NCBI GenBank assembly: GCA_022770625.1
Contig: JALEHK010000038.1
Coordinates: 1 to 54,394 of the forward strand
DNA length: 54,394 nt
Source: Oscillospiraceae bacterium
GTDB taxonomy: Bacteria > Bacillota > Clostridia > Oscillospirales > Ruminococcaceae
Direction of reading: 5' to 3'
A model generated the notes under the pieces. It was not told the origin of the DNA. It made no database searches and saw only the letters and a list, made by a program, of their open reading frames with translations. This document shows positions 33,532 to 41,442 of the stretch, one piece after another. The position numbers and the translations under genes are program-made. Positions within the stretch are counted from its first letter, which is position 1. Each line of letters starts with the position of its first letter.

Positions 33532-34089
33532 ATGAGCAGAAAAACCGAATCCTCATTTCACGCCAAGCAGATGGCGCTCTGTGGAATGACAGCGGCAGTC
33601 TCTCTTCTTCTGATGCTGCTCACAGCAGTTTTTCCGGTGATGAGTTATGGACTACCGGCGCTTTGCGGTGTGCTCACGACGATGATCGTGATCGAATGTA
33701 GCGACAAAATGGCGCTGACGATGTACGGTGCGGTATCGATCCTTTCGCTGCTTCTTCTTCCGTCCAAGGAAAGCGCCGTTGTTTATCTGCTTTTATTCGG
33801 ATGGTATCCGGTCGCCAAACGCCGGATCGAAATGCTGCGCCGGCCGGTACTGGAATGGGTCATCAAAATGATCTCGATGATCATTCCAGTCGGGATCGGC
33901 TCCGCCGCTGCGGTAGCAGTACTCGGATTTGAAGGATTTTTCGGCACGGATATGACCGGGTGGATGATTCCTCTTTTTTATCTTGCTGTTGCGGCTGCGT
34001 TTGTCATCTACGATATCGCGCTGACCCGGCTGATCTCCGCTTATCTGTCGTATATCCGTCCGAAGTTTCTGTCCAAGCTTCTCAAGTGA
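33532..34089 (+). CDS. Hypothetical multi-pass membrane protein
   Basis: This 185-aa protein has five to six membrane segments, beginning KQMALCGMTAAVSLLLMLLT. The arrangement recalls ECF-type S components and related small membrane proteins common in Oscillospirales, but no ligand motif is visible. ATG 33532 follows GAGGGAGG, 13 nt after the J-domain gene. The next gene, an XRE regulator, follows after 20 nt, so it is mid-operon. Function unknown. Confidence 0.75.
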   Translation: MSRKTESSFHAKQMALCGMTAAVSLLLMLLTAVFPVMSYGLPALCGVLTTMIVIECSDKMALTMYGAVSILSLLLLPSKESAVVYLLLFGWYPVAKRRIEMLRRPVLEWVIKMISMIIPVGIGSAAAVAVLGFEGFFGTDMTGWMIPLFYLAVAAAFVIYDIALTRLISAYLSYIRPKFLSKLLK

Positions 34090-34109
34090 TCCACAGGGAG
34101 GAAAAAGAT

Positions 34110-34436
34110 TTGCTGCAAAAACGAATGAAAGAGCTTCGTCTTGCGCGCGGCCTTACTCAGAACGAACCAGCTTCAGTCCTGCGCACTTCACGGGAAGCCT
34201 ATTCGATGTATGAAAATGGGAAGCGGCAGCTCAGCTGTCAGGGACTTATTCAGCTTGCCCAGTACTACGGCGTAACGACCGATTATCTGCTTGGGTTGAG
34301 CGACGATCCGGATGGAGCGCCGAAACTCAGCTCCGATGAAGAAAAGCTTCTCGATCATTTCAGAGGCTGTGACCAGCGCGGGAAACGCGCGGTTCTTCAG
34401 CTCTCGATCCAGCAGGAAAAAGAAAGCATGAACTGA
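34110..34436 (+). CDS. XRE-family helix-turn-helix regulator
   Basis: This 108-aa protein has an N-terminal Cro/CI-type HTH: KRMKELRLARGLTQNEPASV, then SREAYSMYENGKRQLS, with the usual YYGVTTDYLLGLSD end. A short acidic-basic C-terminus may dimerise. The helix-2 region reads NEPASVLRTSREAYSMYE, slightly unusual (NEPA for the common EELA). A TTG at 34110, 8 nt after GGGAGG, is preferred over the ATG at 34125, which is too far from any site. It is last in the DUF5685 operon and may autoregulate it. Confidence 0.85.
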   Translation: MLQKRMKELRLARGLTQNEPASVLRTSREAYSMYENGKRQLSCQGLIQLAQYYGVTTDYLLGLSDDPDGAPKLSSDEEKLLDHFRGCDQRGKRAVLQLSIQQEKESMN

Positions 34437-34440
34437 ATAT

Positions 34441-34488
34441 AAAAAGCGCTCTGCCTGTCCAAAGCCCGGATAGGCAGAGCGCTTTTTA
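34441..34488. terminator. Bidirectional terminator
   Basis: AAAAAGCGCTCTGCCT (34441-34456) pairs with AGGCAGAGCGCTTTTT. It ends the DUF5685 operon and, from the other side, the DJ-1 gene, whose stop is at 34489. Confidence 0.85.
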
Positions 34489-35040
34489 TTAACCTTTATA
34501 AGCGATCGCCGCAGCAATCTTATCGGCCGTTTCCTTATCGACAAGCTGAGCCACGAGCGAAAGCCCGAATTCAATCGCGGCGCCCAGTCCGCGTCCGGTC
34601 GTTACGTTTCCGTCTACATCGACCTGATGACCGGTAACTTTAGCGCCCGCCAGCTTATCCTCAAAACCGGGATGGGAGGTCGCATTCTTCCCTTCCAGCA
34701 GTCCGACCGAAGCCAGTACACTCGGTGCCGCGCAGATCGCCGAAACTTTTTTCCCTTTTTCAGCGAATTCGGTCAGCTTTTCGCGAACCAGTGCACTCTC
34801 GCCCAGATGGGTCGTTCCGGGAAGTCCGCCGGGAAGGAAAAGAAGATCCGCCGAATCATAATCTACCTCTTCCGCAAGCGCATCAGCTGTGACATGAATC
34901 CCGTGGGAGCCGGTAACTTCCTTTTTCCCGGTGATGGAAGCCAGAACGACCTCGACGCCTGCACGGCGAAGAAGGTCTGCCGGAATCAGTGCCTCGCACT
35001 CTTCATGCCCGTTAGCAAGAAAAACGATGACTTTACTCAT
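34489..35040 (-). CDS. DJ-1/PfpI family protein
   Basis: This 183-aa single-domain class-I-amidotransferase-like protein is of the DJ-1/YajL/ThiJ type. The nucleophilic Cys is in SAICAAPSVLA, the acidic partner in NGHEECEAL (Glu) and the oxyanion loop in PGGLPGTTHL. Relatives act on glyoxals or protect against thiol and carbonyl stress; some are mislabelled as thiamine-monophosphate synthesis proteins. Monocistronic, with a promoter at 35079-35107. Confidence 0.9.
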   Translation of the reverse strand: MSKVIVFLANGHEECEALIPADLLRRAGVEVVLASITGKKEVTGSHGIHVTADALAEEVDYDSADLLFLPGGLPGTTHLGESALVREKLTEFAEKGKKVSAICAAPSVLASVGLLEGKNATSHPGFEDKLAGAKVTGHQVDVDGNVTTGRGLGAAIEFGLSLVAQLVDKETADKIAAAIAYKG

Positions 35041-35078
35041 AAAAAAACATCCCTTTCGACTTGGTATTGGATGCCTTT

Positions 35079-35107
35079 ATTGTAGCACATCCACCTGTAA
35101 AAAACAA
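35079..35107 (-). promoter_or_regulatory. Promoter of the DJ-1 family gene
   Basis: Minus strand: TTGTTT (35102-35107), a 17-nt spacer and TACAAT (35079-35084). Confidence 0.5.
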
Positions 35108-35161
35108 GCCGCCGATCCTGCCCGAAAAGGACGCATTTTTTCAGTTCCTGTTCTCCCGCGG

Positions 35162-35222
35162 TTGACAAGCCGGATAGAAAAAGCTAGAATAAAGCCATAA
35201 AAGGCCGGAAAAAGAACCGGCC
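35162..35222 (+). promoter_or_regulatory. Promoter and leader hairpin of the SGNH hydrolase gene
   Basis: TTGACA (35162-35167), a 17-nt spacer and TAGAAT (35185-35190). The leader then carries GGCCGG (35203-35208) paired with CCGGCC (35217-35222), without a T-tract. Confidence 0.6.
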
Positions 35223-35256
35223 GGTGCGCTTAAAAACAAACGAAAGGATGACCGCA

Positions 35257-36075
35257 ATGAAAACCAGGATCGAAACCCCGTTTGCCAAAGAATTTATCAG
35301 TTATGCACTCGAAAAGGAAGGCTGTATTCAAGGCAGTCCCGAACATTTTCTTAAAGTGATGAAACATAATACCGGTTTTAACGGAGCACTCACCAAATAC
35401 GGCCTCGACCGAAAAGGACTTTGCCGCCGAAATCCGCTGATCGTCGCACTCGGAGACAGCGTGACCGCCGGACACTTTGAAATGCTGGTGCGGACACCGT
35501 CCGATTTCCCGGCGTTTATTGCCGCGGGAAAGCCGGTCGAAGCGGTCGATGAGCGGGAAAGCTATCCTGAAAAGTTCCGCAGCCGTCTCTCTGACCGATA
35601 TGAAGCGACCTCCGTAAGCGTCATCAACTCCGGTATTGCCGGTGATACGATCCTCGGAATGGAAGCACGGCTGACGAGAGATGTCATTGTTCATAATCCC
35701 GATCTGACCCTCATCAACGGTTCGCTTAACTGGGGCGTCGAATGCGGAGAAAACCTTCTCTTTTATCAGTCGCTCAAACGGATCATCCGCCGGATCCGCC
35801 GGGAAACCGATTCGGACGTGATCCTGATGACACCGAATATGCAGGATCTCTCAGCAGCTCCCTTCCCCGCCGGTGCGCCGCTTGAAGAACGAGTTGGCAT
35901 GATCCGGAAGGCCGCCTCGGAAGAAAACGTCTGCCTGGCTGATACCTATGCCGTATGGGAAGGCTTTGTAAACGAAGGACATCCCCTCCCGGAACTTCTC
36001 GCCAACCGAATGAACCATCCGACACCTGCCGGACACCGGGTTTATGCCGAGGTGTTGATGAAGTTCTTCGAATAA
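35257..36075 (+). CDS. SGNH/GDSL family hydrolase
   Basis: This 272-aa esterase-like protein has nucleophile Ser68 in LGDSVTAG (block I), SGIAGDTI (block II Gly) and NGSLNWG (block III Asn). His in MNHPTPAGH (block V) is present, but the Asp that usually lies three residues before it is not; Arg is there instead, as in some SGNH relatives. There is no signal peptide. The substrate is unknown; acyl-sugar or phospholipid esters are possible. ATG 35257 follows AAAGGA. It is possibly co-transcribed with the dehydrogenase 81 nt downstream. Confidence 0.85.
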   Translation: MKTRIETPFAKEFISYALEKEGCIQGSPEHFLKVMKHNTGFNGALTKYGLDRKGLCRRNPLIVALGDSVTAGHFEMLVRTPSDFPAFIAAGKPVEAVDERESYPEKFRSRLSDRYEATSVSVINSGIAGDTILGMEARLTRDVIVHNPDLTLINGSLNWGVECGENLLFYQSLKRIIRRIRRETDSDVILMTPNMQDLSAAPFPAGAPLEERVGMIRKAASEENVCLADTYAVWEGFVNEGHPLPELLANRMNHPTPAGHRVYAEVLMKFFE

Positions 36076-36156
36076 CGCTATATTCCCGAACCATTTTGCA
36101 TGGCCGGCTTTTATGCCTGCTGATATAGATAAAAACAAAAATGGAGGAAGATTGAA

Positions 36157-37110
36157 ATGCACAAAATCGTCGTCTTGGACGGAGCTGTCCTAAACCCCGG
36201 AGATCTAAGTTGGACGCCGCTGGAAGCGCTTGGCTCGCTTACTGTCTACGACCGGACACCTGGGGAGATGATCCTTTCCCACATCGGTGACGCCGATATC
36301 GTTTTGACCAACAAAACTCCGCTGACTGCCGAAACGCTGGCGGCTGCCCCAAAGGTCAAGTTCATCGGCGCACTCGGCACCGGATTCAATTCGATCGCGA
36401 TCGGTGCGGCGAAATCGCTTGGGGTCGCAGTCGCAAATGTTCCATCCTACTCGACTCATGATGTCGCACAGTTTACGATGGCGCTGCTTTTGGAGGTCTG
36501 CCACCGGATCGGAGATCATTCGCGGGGCGTTCAGGCAGGAGAATGGGCGCGCAGCAGGGATTTCTGCTACTGGGATTATCCGCAGATGGAGCTTTTCGGA
36601 AAAACGTTCGGCGTCATCGGGATGGGACGGATTGGACAGGCGGCGGCTAAACTCGCCGAAGCGTTCGGGATGAAGGTGCTCTACTATTCCCGGCACGAGA
36701 AAGAGCTTCCCTTTCCGGCGGAATTTGTTGATCTGGATACTCTTCTGCGGGAATCGGATGTTGTTTCTCTGCATTGTCCCCTTACGCCGCAGGATCGCGG
36801 ACTGATCGGAAGAGAAAAGATCGGCAAGATGAAAGACGGAGCCATTCTTCTGAATACTTCCCGCGGTTCGCTGATCGATGAAGAAGCGGTTGCCGATGCG
36901 CTGAAAAGCGGTAAGCTGTATGCGTTTGCCGCCGATGTTCTGCCTCAGGAGCCGATGCGTGCCGACTCTCCTTTCTTAGGACTGGATAACGTGATCCTTA
37001 CGCCGCATATCGCATGGGCTTCTCGAGCCGCAAGAAAGCGTCTGCTTGATGTAACAGTGTCCAATATCGCCGCATTTCTGGAAGGAAAGGTACAAAATCG
37101 AGTCGAGTAA
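36157..37110 (+). CDS. D-2-hydroxyacid dehydrogenase (glycerate/hydroxypyruvate-reductase-like)
   Basis: This 317-aa NAD-dependent dehydrogenase has the Rossmann motif FGVIGMGRIGQAAAKLA and the catalytic trio Arg (NTSRGSLIDE), Glu (VLPQEPM) and His (TPHIAWAS). The substrate-binding N-terminal domain shows LGTGFNSI. Its closest look is to glycerate dehydrogenases/hydroxypyruvate reductases, and the substrate call is tentative. It lies between the SGNH hydrolase gene and a terminator. Confidence 0.9.
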   Translation: MHKIVVLDGAVLNPGDLSWTPLEALGSLTVYDRTPGEMILSHIGDADIVLTNKTPLTAETLAAAPKVKFIGALGTGFNSIAIGAAKSLGVAVANVPSYSTHDVAQFTMALLLEVCHRIGDHSRGVQAGEWARSRDFCYWDYPQMELFGKTFGVIGMGRIGQAAAKLAEAFGMKVLYYSRHEKELPFPAEFVDLDTLLRESDVVSLHCPLTPQDRGLIGREKIGKMKDGAILLNTSRGSLIDEEAVADALKSGKLYAFAADVLPQEPMRADSPFLGLDNVILTPHIAWASRAARKRLLDVTVSNIAAFLEGKVQNRVE

Positions 37111-37181
37111 AGTGAAAAGGATTTGCCTTTACAGGAAAATTTTCATGTGAAGGCATATTACTTTACAGATAGATATGTGTC

Positions 37182-37225
37182 AAAAATGCCGTCCCCTGCC
37201 CTAAAAAGCAGGAGACGGCATTTTT
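37182..37225. terminator. Bidirectional terminator between dehydrogenase and M3 peptidase genes
   Basis: AAAAATGCCGTC pairs with GACGGCATTTTT, with further CCTGC/GCAGG pairing inside. The M3 gene ends at 37235 on the opposite strand. Confidence 0.85.
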
Positions 37226-37234
37226 CGATAACAA

Positions 37235-38938
37235 TCAGAACTCAGCGTTTTCCAAATATTCCAGAACGCCCTTGACCGAAGCCTCAACGTTTCCGGAAAC
37301 AAAGGGATTTCGCAGGCCGGCATAATCCAGCGTCTCAAAATAGCCTCTGCTTCCGCCGCTGCGGCAGAGCTTCAGATAGCCGTTCCAGGCTGCTTCGCGA
37401 TCCTTCAGCATCCAGGTAAAGAACTGGAACGCACAGGTCTGTGCCAGCGCATAATCGACATAGTAGAAGGGATACATGAAGATATGCTGCTTCTGCATCC
37501 AGAAACCGCCCTCTTCAAGGAACTCGACCCCGTCATAGTCGCGCCACGGCATATATTTCTTTTCCAGCTCATGCCAAACTTTGCGGTAATCTTTCCCGCT
37601 CATCTCCGGATTCTCAAATACCTTATGCTGGAACTCATCGACCGCACACATATACGGCATACAAGCCAGCGAATCGATCAGATGGATATATTTATATTTC
37701 TCCGCTTCTTCGCCGAAGAACAGGTTCATCCACGGGAAGGTAAAGGTCTCCATCGACATCGAATGGATCTCGTTGATCTCGGAAGTTGACCAGATGCAGG
37801 AGTCGATCGGAATGCTGCGGGAAGCAACGTAGGCTTCAAATGCGTGTCCGGCTTCATGGGTCAGAACATCGGTATCGGCAGCGGTTCCGTTGAAGTTGGA
37901 GAAGATAAAGGGAGCTTTTTCATCGCCGAACTGGAAAGAGGTGCAGTAACCGCCCAGACGTTTGCCGGGCTTGGTTTCCAGATCAAACAGCTGATGACCG
38001 ACCATGAAATCGAAAAATTCCTTTGTCTCGGGAGAAAGTTCGCCGTACATCTTCTGAGCGGCAGCAACCATAAAGTCGCGGTCGCCGTGCGGATCGGCGT
38101 TTCCTTCGGGGAAATAGATCATCTCATCATAATAATGAAGCTTTTCTACACCCAGACGCTTGGCCTGTTCCTCACGAAGTTTCGCCACAGCAGGCGTTAC
38201 AACCTCAAGGATCTGCTTACGGAAAGAATCGACCTCTTCGGGCGTATAGTCCGTCCGTCCCCGTTTCAGGTACGCAAACGGGATATAGCTGTCATAGCCC
38301 ATCTTTTTGGCCATCTTGACCCGAAGCTGAACCATCCGGTAATAAACATCGTCCAGTTTATCGGATACGCCTTCGTACAGTTTCGCCCATTCGTGGAAGG
38401 CTTCCTTACGTTCTTCGCGGTCGGTGCTCTCCATATGACGCAGAAGGCCGTAGAAGTTGCACTCCTCGCCGCGGAAATTGACCTTGCAGGTCGCGGCGAT
38501 CTTGGAGTATTCGTTGACCAGCTGAGATTCCTCGATCAGTTCCTCTGCGATAACAGGGCTCTGAACCTTTTCGTTATTTTCTGTCATGACAAAAAGGCGG
38601 TCGCCGAATTCACGCGAGAACTCCTCTCGGTAAGGAGAAGCAAGAAAAGCCTCGTTCCATGCCTTTTCGGCCGGAAGCAGACCGGGGATCTCAGTATTGA
38701 ATACCCGGCGCTCTTCCGAATAGAAGGGATCCTCAGTATTGATATCGCTCCGGATCGAGCAGACGGTGTGCATCTCATCCAGTTCACGTTCCACATCCTG
38801 CTTCTGGAAGTAGACGCTGCGCATCTCCTCATAGCAGGAAGCGGTCTTCATCTGTTCCGCCAGTGCAAAAATCTTTTTCCCAACGGCTTCAAAATCCGGC
38901 CGTTTATACGGGATTTCGGCAAATGTCAGCATAATCAT
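37235..38938 (-). CDS. M3 family oligoendopeptidase
   Basis: This 567-aa cytoplasmic zinc peptidase (PepF/thimet type) cleaves short oligopeptides. The metal site HEAGHAFEAY appears at about residue 360, followed by the third ligand Glu in EINEIHSMSMETF. The tail carries the usual QHIFMYPFYYVDYALAQ. The length is normal. The start at 38938 (ATG ATT ATG) follows GAAAGGA; the second ATG at 38932 is equally possible. It is preceded by a promoter with TATACT at 38995-39000 and ATGACA at 39018-39023. Confidence 0.94.
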   Translation of the reverse strand: MIMLTFAEIPYKRPDFEAVGKKIFALAEQMKTASCYEEMRSVYFQKQDVERELDEMHTVCSIRSDINTEDPFYSEERRVFNTEIPGLLPAEKAWNEAFLASPYREEFSREFGDRLFVMTENNEKVQSPVIAEELIEESQLVNEYSKIAATCKVNFRGEECNFYGLLRHMESTDREERKEAFHEWAKLYEGVSDKLDDVYYRMVQLRVKMAKKMGYDSYIPFAYLKRGRTDYTPEEVDSFRKQILEVVTPAVAKLREEQAKRLGVEKLHYYDEMIYFPEGNADPHGDRDFMVAAAQKMYGELSPETKEFFDFMVGHQLFDLETKPGKRLGGYCTSFQFGDEKAPFIFSNFNGTAADTDVLTHEAGHAFEAYVASRSIPIDSCIWSTSEINEIHSMSMETFTFPWMNLFFGEEAEKYKYIHLIDSLACMPYMCAVDEFQHKVFENPEMSGKDYRKVWHELEKKYMPWRDYDGVEFLEEGGFWMQKQHIFMYPFYYVDYALAQTCAFQFFTWMLKDREAAWNGYLKLCRSGGSRGYFETLDYAGLRNPFVSGNVEASVKGVLEYLENAEF

Positions 38939-38994
38939 TTACATCCTTTCTTTATGTTCAGCAACTTGGCCTTTTAACTGCTTATTGCTTTATC

Positions 38995-39023
38995 AGTATA
39001 CCACAAAAATGACAGATTGTCAT
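38995..39023 (-). promoter_or_regulatory. Putative promoter of the M3 oligoendopeptidase gene
   Basis: Minus strand: ATGACA (39018-39023), a 17-nt spacer and TATACT (38995-39000). Confidence 0.5.
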
Positions 39024-39092
39024 CATGGAAAATGCAACTTTTTCAGCTTTTGAACTTTATTCCGGGAAAGGTTGATTTTATCGGTTCAGGAC

Positions 39093-39122
39093 TTGCGCAC
39101 CCCTATCCGAATATGCTATAAT
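39093..39122 (+). promoter_or_regulatory. Putative promoter of the Nudix gene
   Basis: TTGCGC (39093-39098), an 18-nt spacer and TATAAT (39117-39122), 54 nt before the ATG. Confidence 0.55.
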
Positions 39123-39176
39123 AAAAAAGAATTACGCTCGGCGCAATGGAGGCGGCTGGGCTTGGGAGGTAAGGGA

Positions 39177-39590
39177 ATGCAGTATGAAAAGTCCTGCGGT
39201 GCGGTCGTTTTTCGCAAATACCACGGGAATACCGAACTTTTGCTGATCAAACACACCACCGGAGGACACTGGTCCTTTCCAAAAGGACACGTTGAAGCAG
39301 GAGAAACCGAACAGCAGACCGCCAGACGCGAGGTCTTTGAAGAGACCAGCGTACAGATCGATTTCTGCCCGGGCTTCAGGGAGGTCGTTTCCTATTCTCC
39401 CCGCCGGGACGTTATGAAGGATGTCATTTATTTTCTTGCTCATGCCCGGAATTATGATTTCGTTCCTCAGGAAGGGGAAATCGCCCGCATCCGCTGGGTC
39501 GAGATCAGCCTTGCCCATTCCTTCCTCTCCTATGACAATGATAAACAGCTGGTCAACCGTGCCCGCCCGCTGATCCGCGAGTTTTTCTAA
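39177..39590 (+). CDS. Nudix hydrolase, Ap4A-hydrolase-like
   Basis: This 137-aa single Nudix domain has the box GHVEAGETEQQTARREVFEE, matching G-x5-E-x7-REUxEE. The N-terminal CGAVVFRK and the SFPKGHVEAGE form resemble bis(5'-nucleosyl)-tetraphosphatases, so Ap4A or a related dinucleotide is the likely substrate (inference). ATG 39177 has GGGAGGT 6 nt upstream; a longer frame upstream lacks a site. Confidence 0.88.
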   Translation: MQYEKSCGAVVFRKYHGNTELLLIKHTTGGHWSFPKGHVEAGETEQQTARREVFEETSVQIDFCPGFREVVSYSPRRDVMKDVIYFLAHARNYDFVPQEGEIARIRWVEISLAHSFLSYDNDKQLVNRARPLIREFF

Positions 39591-39604
39591 AGCAGCATCA
39601 CGAT

Positions 39605-39649
39605 CCCCGCCGTTTCTCTGCCGGACAGGAAAACGGACGGGGCTTTTTT
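39605..39649 (+). terminator. Terminator of the Nudix gene
   Basis: CCCCGCCGTTT (39605-39615) pairs, with one bulge, with AAACGGACGGGG, followed by TTTTTT. Confidence 0.75.
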
Positions 39650-39662
39650 GACGGCAAAAAAT

Positions 39663-39710
39663 AAAAGCCACTCCGGATTTCCAAAACGGAAAGAACCGGA
39701 ATGGCTTTTT
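39663..39710 (-). terminator. Terminator of the MATE exporter gene
   Basis: AAAAGCCA (39663-39670) pairs with TGGCTTTT, with CCGG/CCGG pairing inside. It lies directly after the MATE stop (39712) on the minus strand. Confidence 0.7.
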
Positions 39711-39711
39711 G

Positions 39712-41097
39712 TTATGCCTTCTGAGCGGCAAATTCTTCTTTTTTCATCTTTCTGTAAACAGTGCACATCATCGTCACAAAGCAGGCGATACCACCGACAA
39801 AGTTCGAGATCGGCTCTGCCAGATATACGCCGTCTACCCCAAGTCCACCGATATACGGGAGAATAAAGGTGAGCGGGACGACGATAAACAGCTTTCTCAG
39901 AAGCGAGAAGAAGACCGCCTGACGGGATTTTCCGAGGCCGACAAAGGTAGCCTGTCCGCTGACCTGAAACGCCATCATGAAAAAGCCGAAGAAAAAGACC
40001 TTCAAGCCGTGGATACCGATATCCATCAGCGACGCATCGCTTGAGAACAGGCGGATAAACACATCCGGGATCAGCATAATGACGATCCATGCCGCAAAGG
40101 TAAAGATAACGGTGACAGCCGTTGTAAAACGTACACCCTGACGCACCCGCCCGTATTCCTTTGCGCCGTAGTTGAAGCCGAGAACCGGCTGAGCGCCCTG
40201 GGTAATGCCGTGAATCGGAAGCATAAAAATCTCCCGCACCGAGTTGAGAACCGTCATAACCGCAATATACGAATCGCCGCCGAACAATCCCAGCATCCGG
40301 TTGCAGGCGATCTGAGTCAGGCCGTTGGTCACCGCCATCGTAAAGCCGGAGGTTCCAAGCCCCGCGATCTTTCCGATCAGCTTCCAATCGGGTTTCATCG
40401 ACTGGAGATTCAAGGTAAAGAGCGCTTTTTTCCCGGTCAGGAACCGGAACACCCATACGGCCGAAACGAACTGGGAAATAATCGTCGCAAGTGCCGCCCC
40501 CCGGACGCCCATATTAAATAAGAAAATAAAGACTGGATCGAGGACGATATTGATGACCGCGCCGACAACGACCGTCATCATGCTGATCTTTCCGAATCCC
40601 TGAGCACTGATAAAGCTGTTCATTCCAACGCCGATCATAACGAAGATCGTACCGATGAGGTAAATCGAAAGATACGCGCCCGCATAAGGATAGGTATCGT
40701 CGCTTGCACCGAACAGATAGAGAACCGGCTTTTTGAAAAGCTCACACAGAACCATCAGCACTGCGCCGGTCGCCACCAGCATCATAAACGAGTTGCCCAT
40801 GATCTTCTGCGCGCGGATCGTATCCCCTTCCCCGCGGGCAATCGAGCACAGCGGAGCGCCACCGGTGCCGAAGAGATTGGTAAAAGCGGTGATGATCGTA
40901 ATGATCGGGAAGGTCAGGCCGAGTCCCGTCAGCGCCAGACTGGACGCGCCGGACAGGTGGCCGATATAGATCCGGTCCACGATGTTATAGCAAAGCTGGA
41001 CAAGCTGCGCCACCGTCAGAGGAAGTCCGAGAGAAACGATATTTTTCCAGACGGCTCCCTTTGAGAAATCGTTGACGTCCGCAGAAGATTGTGGCAT
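39712..41097 (-). CDS. MATE family efflux transporter
   Basis: This 461-aa cation-antiporter exporter has twelve membrane segments. Family features include LGLPLTVAQLVQLCYNIVDR at the N-terminus and the mirrored second half beginning LGTSGFTMAVTN, with the conserved GAQPVLGFNYGA. Substrates may be drugs, flavins or metabolites; they are not predictable. ATG 41097 has AAAGGAG upstream. The leader carries a 14-bp inverted repeat directly after a consensus promoter, suggesting repression by a dimeric regulator not encoded next to it. Confidence 0.93.
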   Translation of the reverse strand: MPQSSADVNDFSKGAVWKNIVSLGLPLTVAQLVQLCYNIVDRIYIGHLSGASSLALTGLGLTFPIITIITAFTNLFGTGGAPLCSIARGEGDTIRAQKIMGNSFMMLVATGAVLMVLCELFKKPVLYLFGASDDTYPYAGAYLSIYLIGTIFVMIGVGMNSFISAQGFGKISMMTVVVGAVINIVLDPVFIFLFNMGVRGAALATIISQFVSAVWVFRFLTGKKALFTLNLQSMKPDWKLIGKIAGLGTSGFTMAVTNGLTQIACNRMLGLFGGDSYIAVMTVLNSVREIFMLPIHGITQGAQPVLGFNYGAKEYGRVRQGVRFTTAVTVIFTFAAWIVIMLIPDVFIRLFSSDASLMDIGIHGLKVFFFGFFMMAFQVSGQATFVGLGKSRQAVFFSLLRKLFIVVPLTFILPYIGGLGVDGVYLAEPISNFVGGIACFVTMMCTVYRKMKKEEFAAQKA

Positions 41098-41442
41098 GAG
41101 CAAAGACTCCTTTAGTTCATCTTTTTGTTGCAACTGCAACTTTATTACCTGTATTATACCACACTTGCCCTTTTCTGTCAACGGATCCCTTCTTTTTTAT
41201 GAACAATTCGTGCACATCCTGTAAACGACTGCGGAAAATCTAACCGTTATCTGACTGTTCGGTGAAAACTGGGTGAAGATGGCGGCATTTGCTTGCAATA
41301 GGAGGATTGATGTGCTATAATTAGTTTCGGTTTACAGGCACAGTTTGGTAATATTGCTGTATTTTTATATCCCGATTGATTAATATATGGTAAAGTATAC
41401 ACTGCGCCCTGCCGCATCTCTTAAATGAATGGAGTTTTTGGA
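41098..41442. promoter_or_regulatory. Divergent intergenic region between the MATE gene and the ABC operon
   Basis: Minus strand: perfect TTGACA (41176-41181), 17 nt, TATAAT (41153-41158), followed by the inverted repeat GTTGCA-AC-TGCAAC (41127-41140). Plus strand: TTGCAA (41293-41298), 17 nt, TATAAT (41316-41321) for the ABC operon, leaving a leader of about 115 nt. No gene is seen. Confidence 0.7.
41127..41140. promoter_or_regulatory. Operator-like inverted repeat upstream of the MATE gene
   Basis: GTTGCA (41127-41132) and TGCAAC (41135-41140) flank a 2-bp centre, placed just downstream of a consensus -10 box. The position and symmetry suit a MarR- or MerR-type dimer (inference). Confidence 0.5.

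Noticed and set aside
37844-38977. 377-codon plus-strand frame opposite the M3 oligoendopeptidase
   Set aside because: It is a shadow of a gene with a clear HEAGH site; no ribosome site and no recognisable protein pattern.
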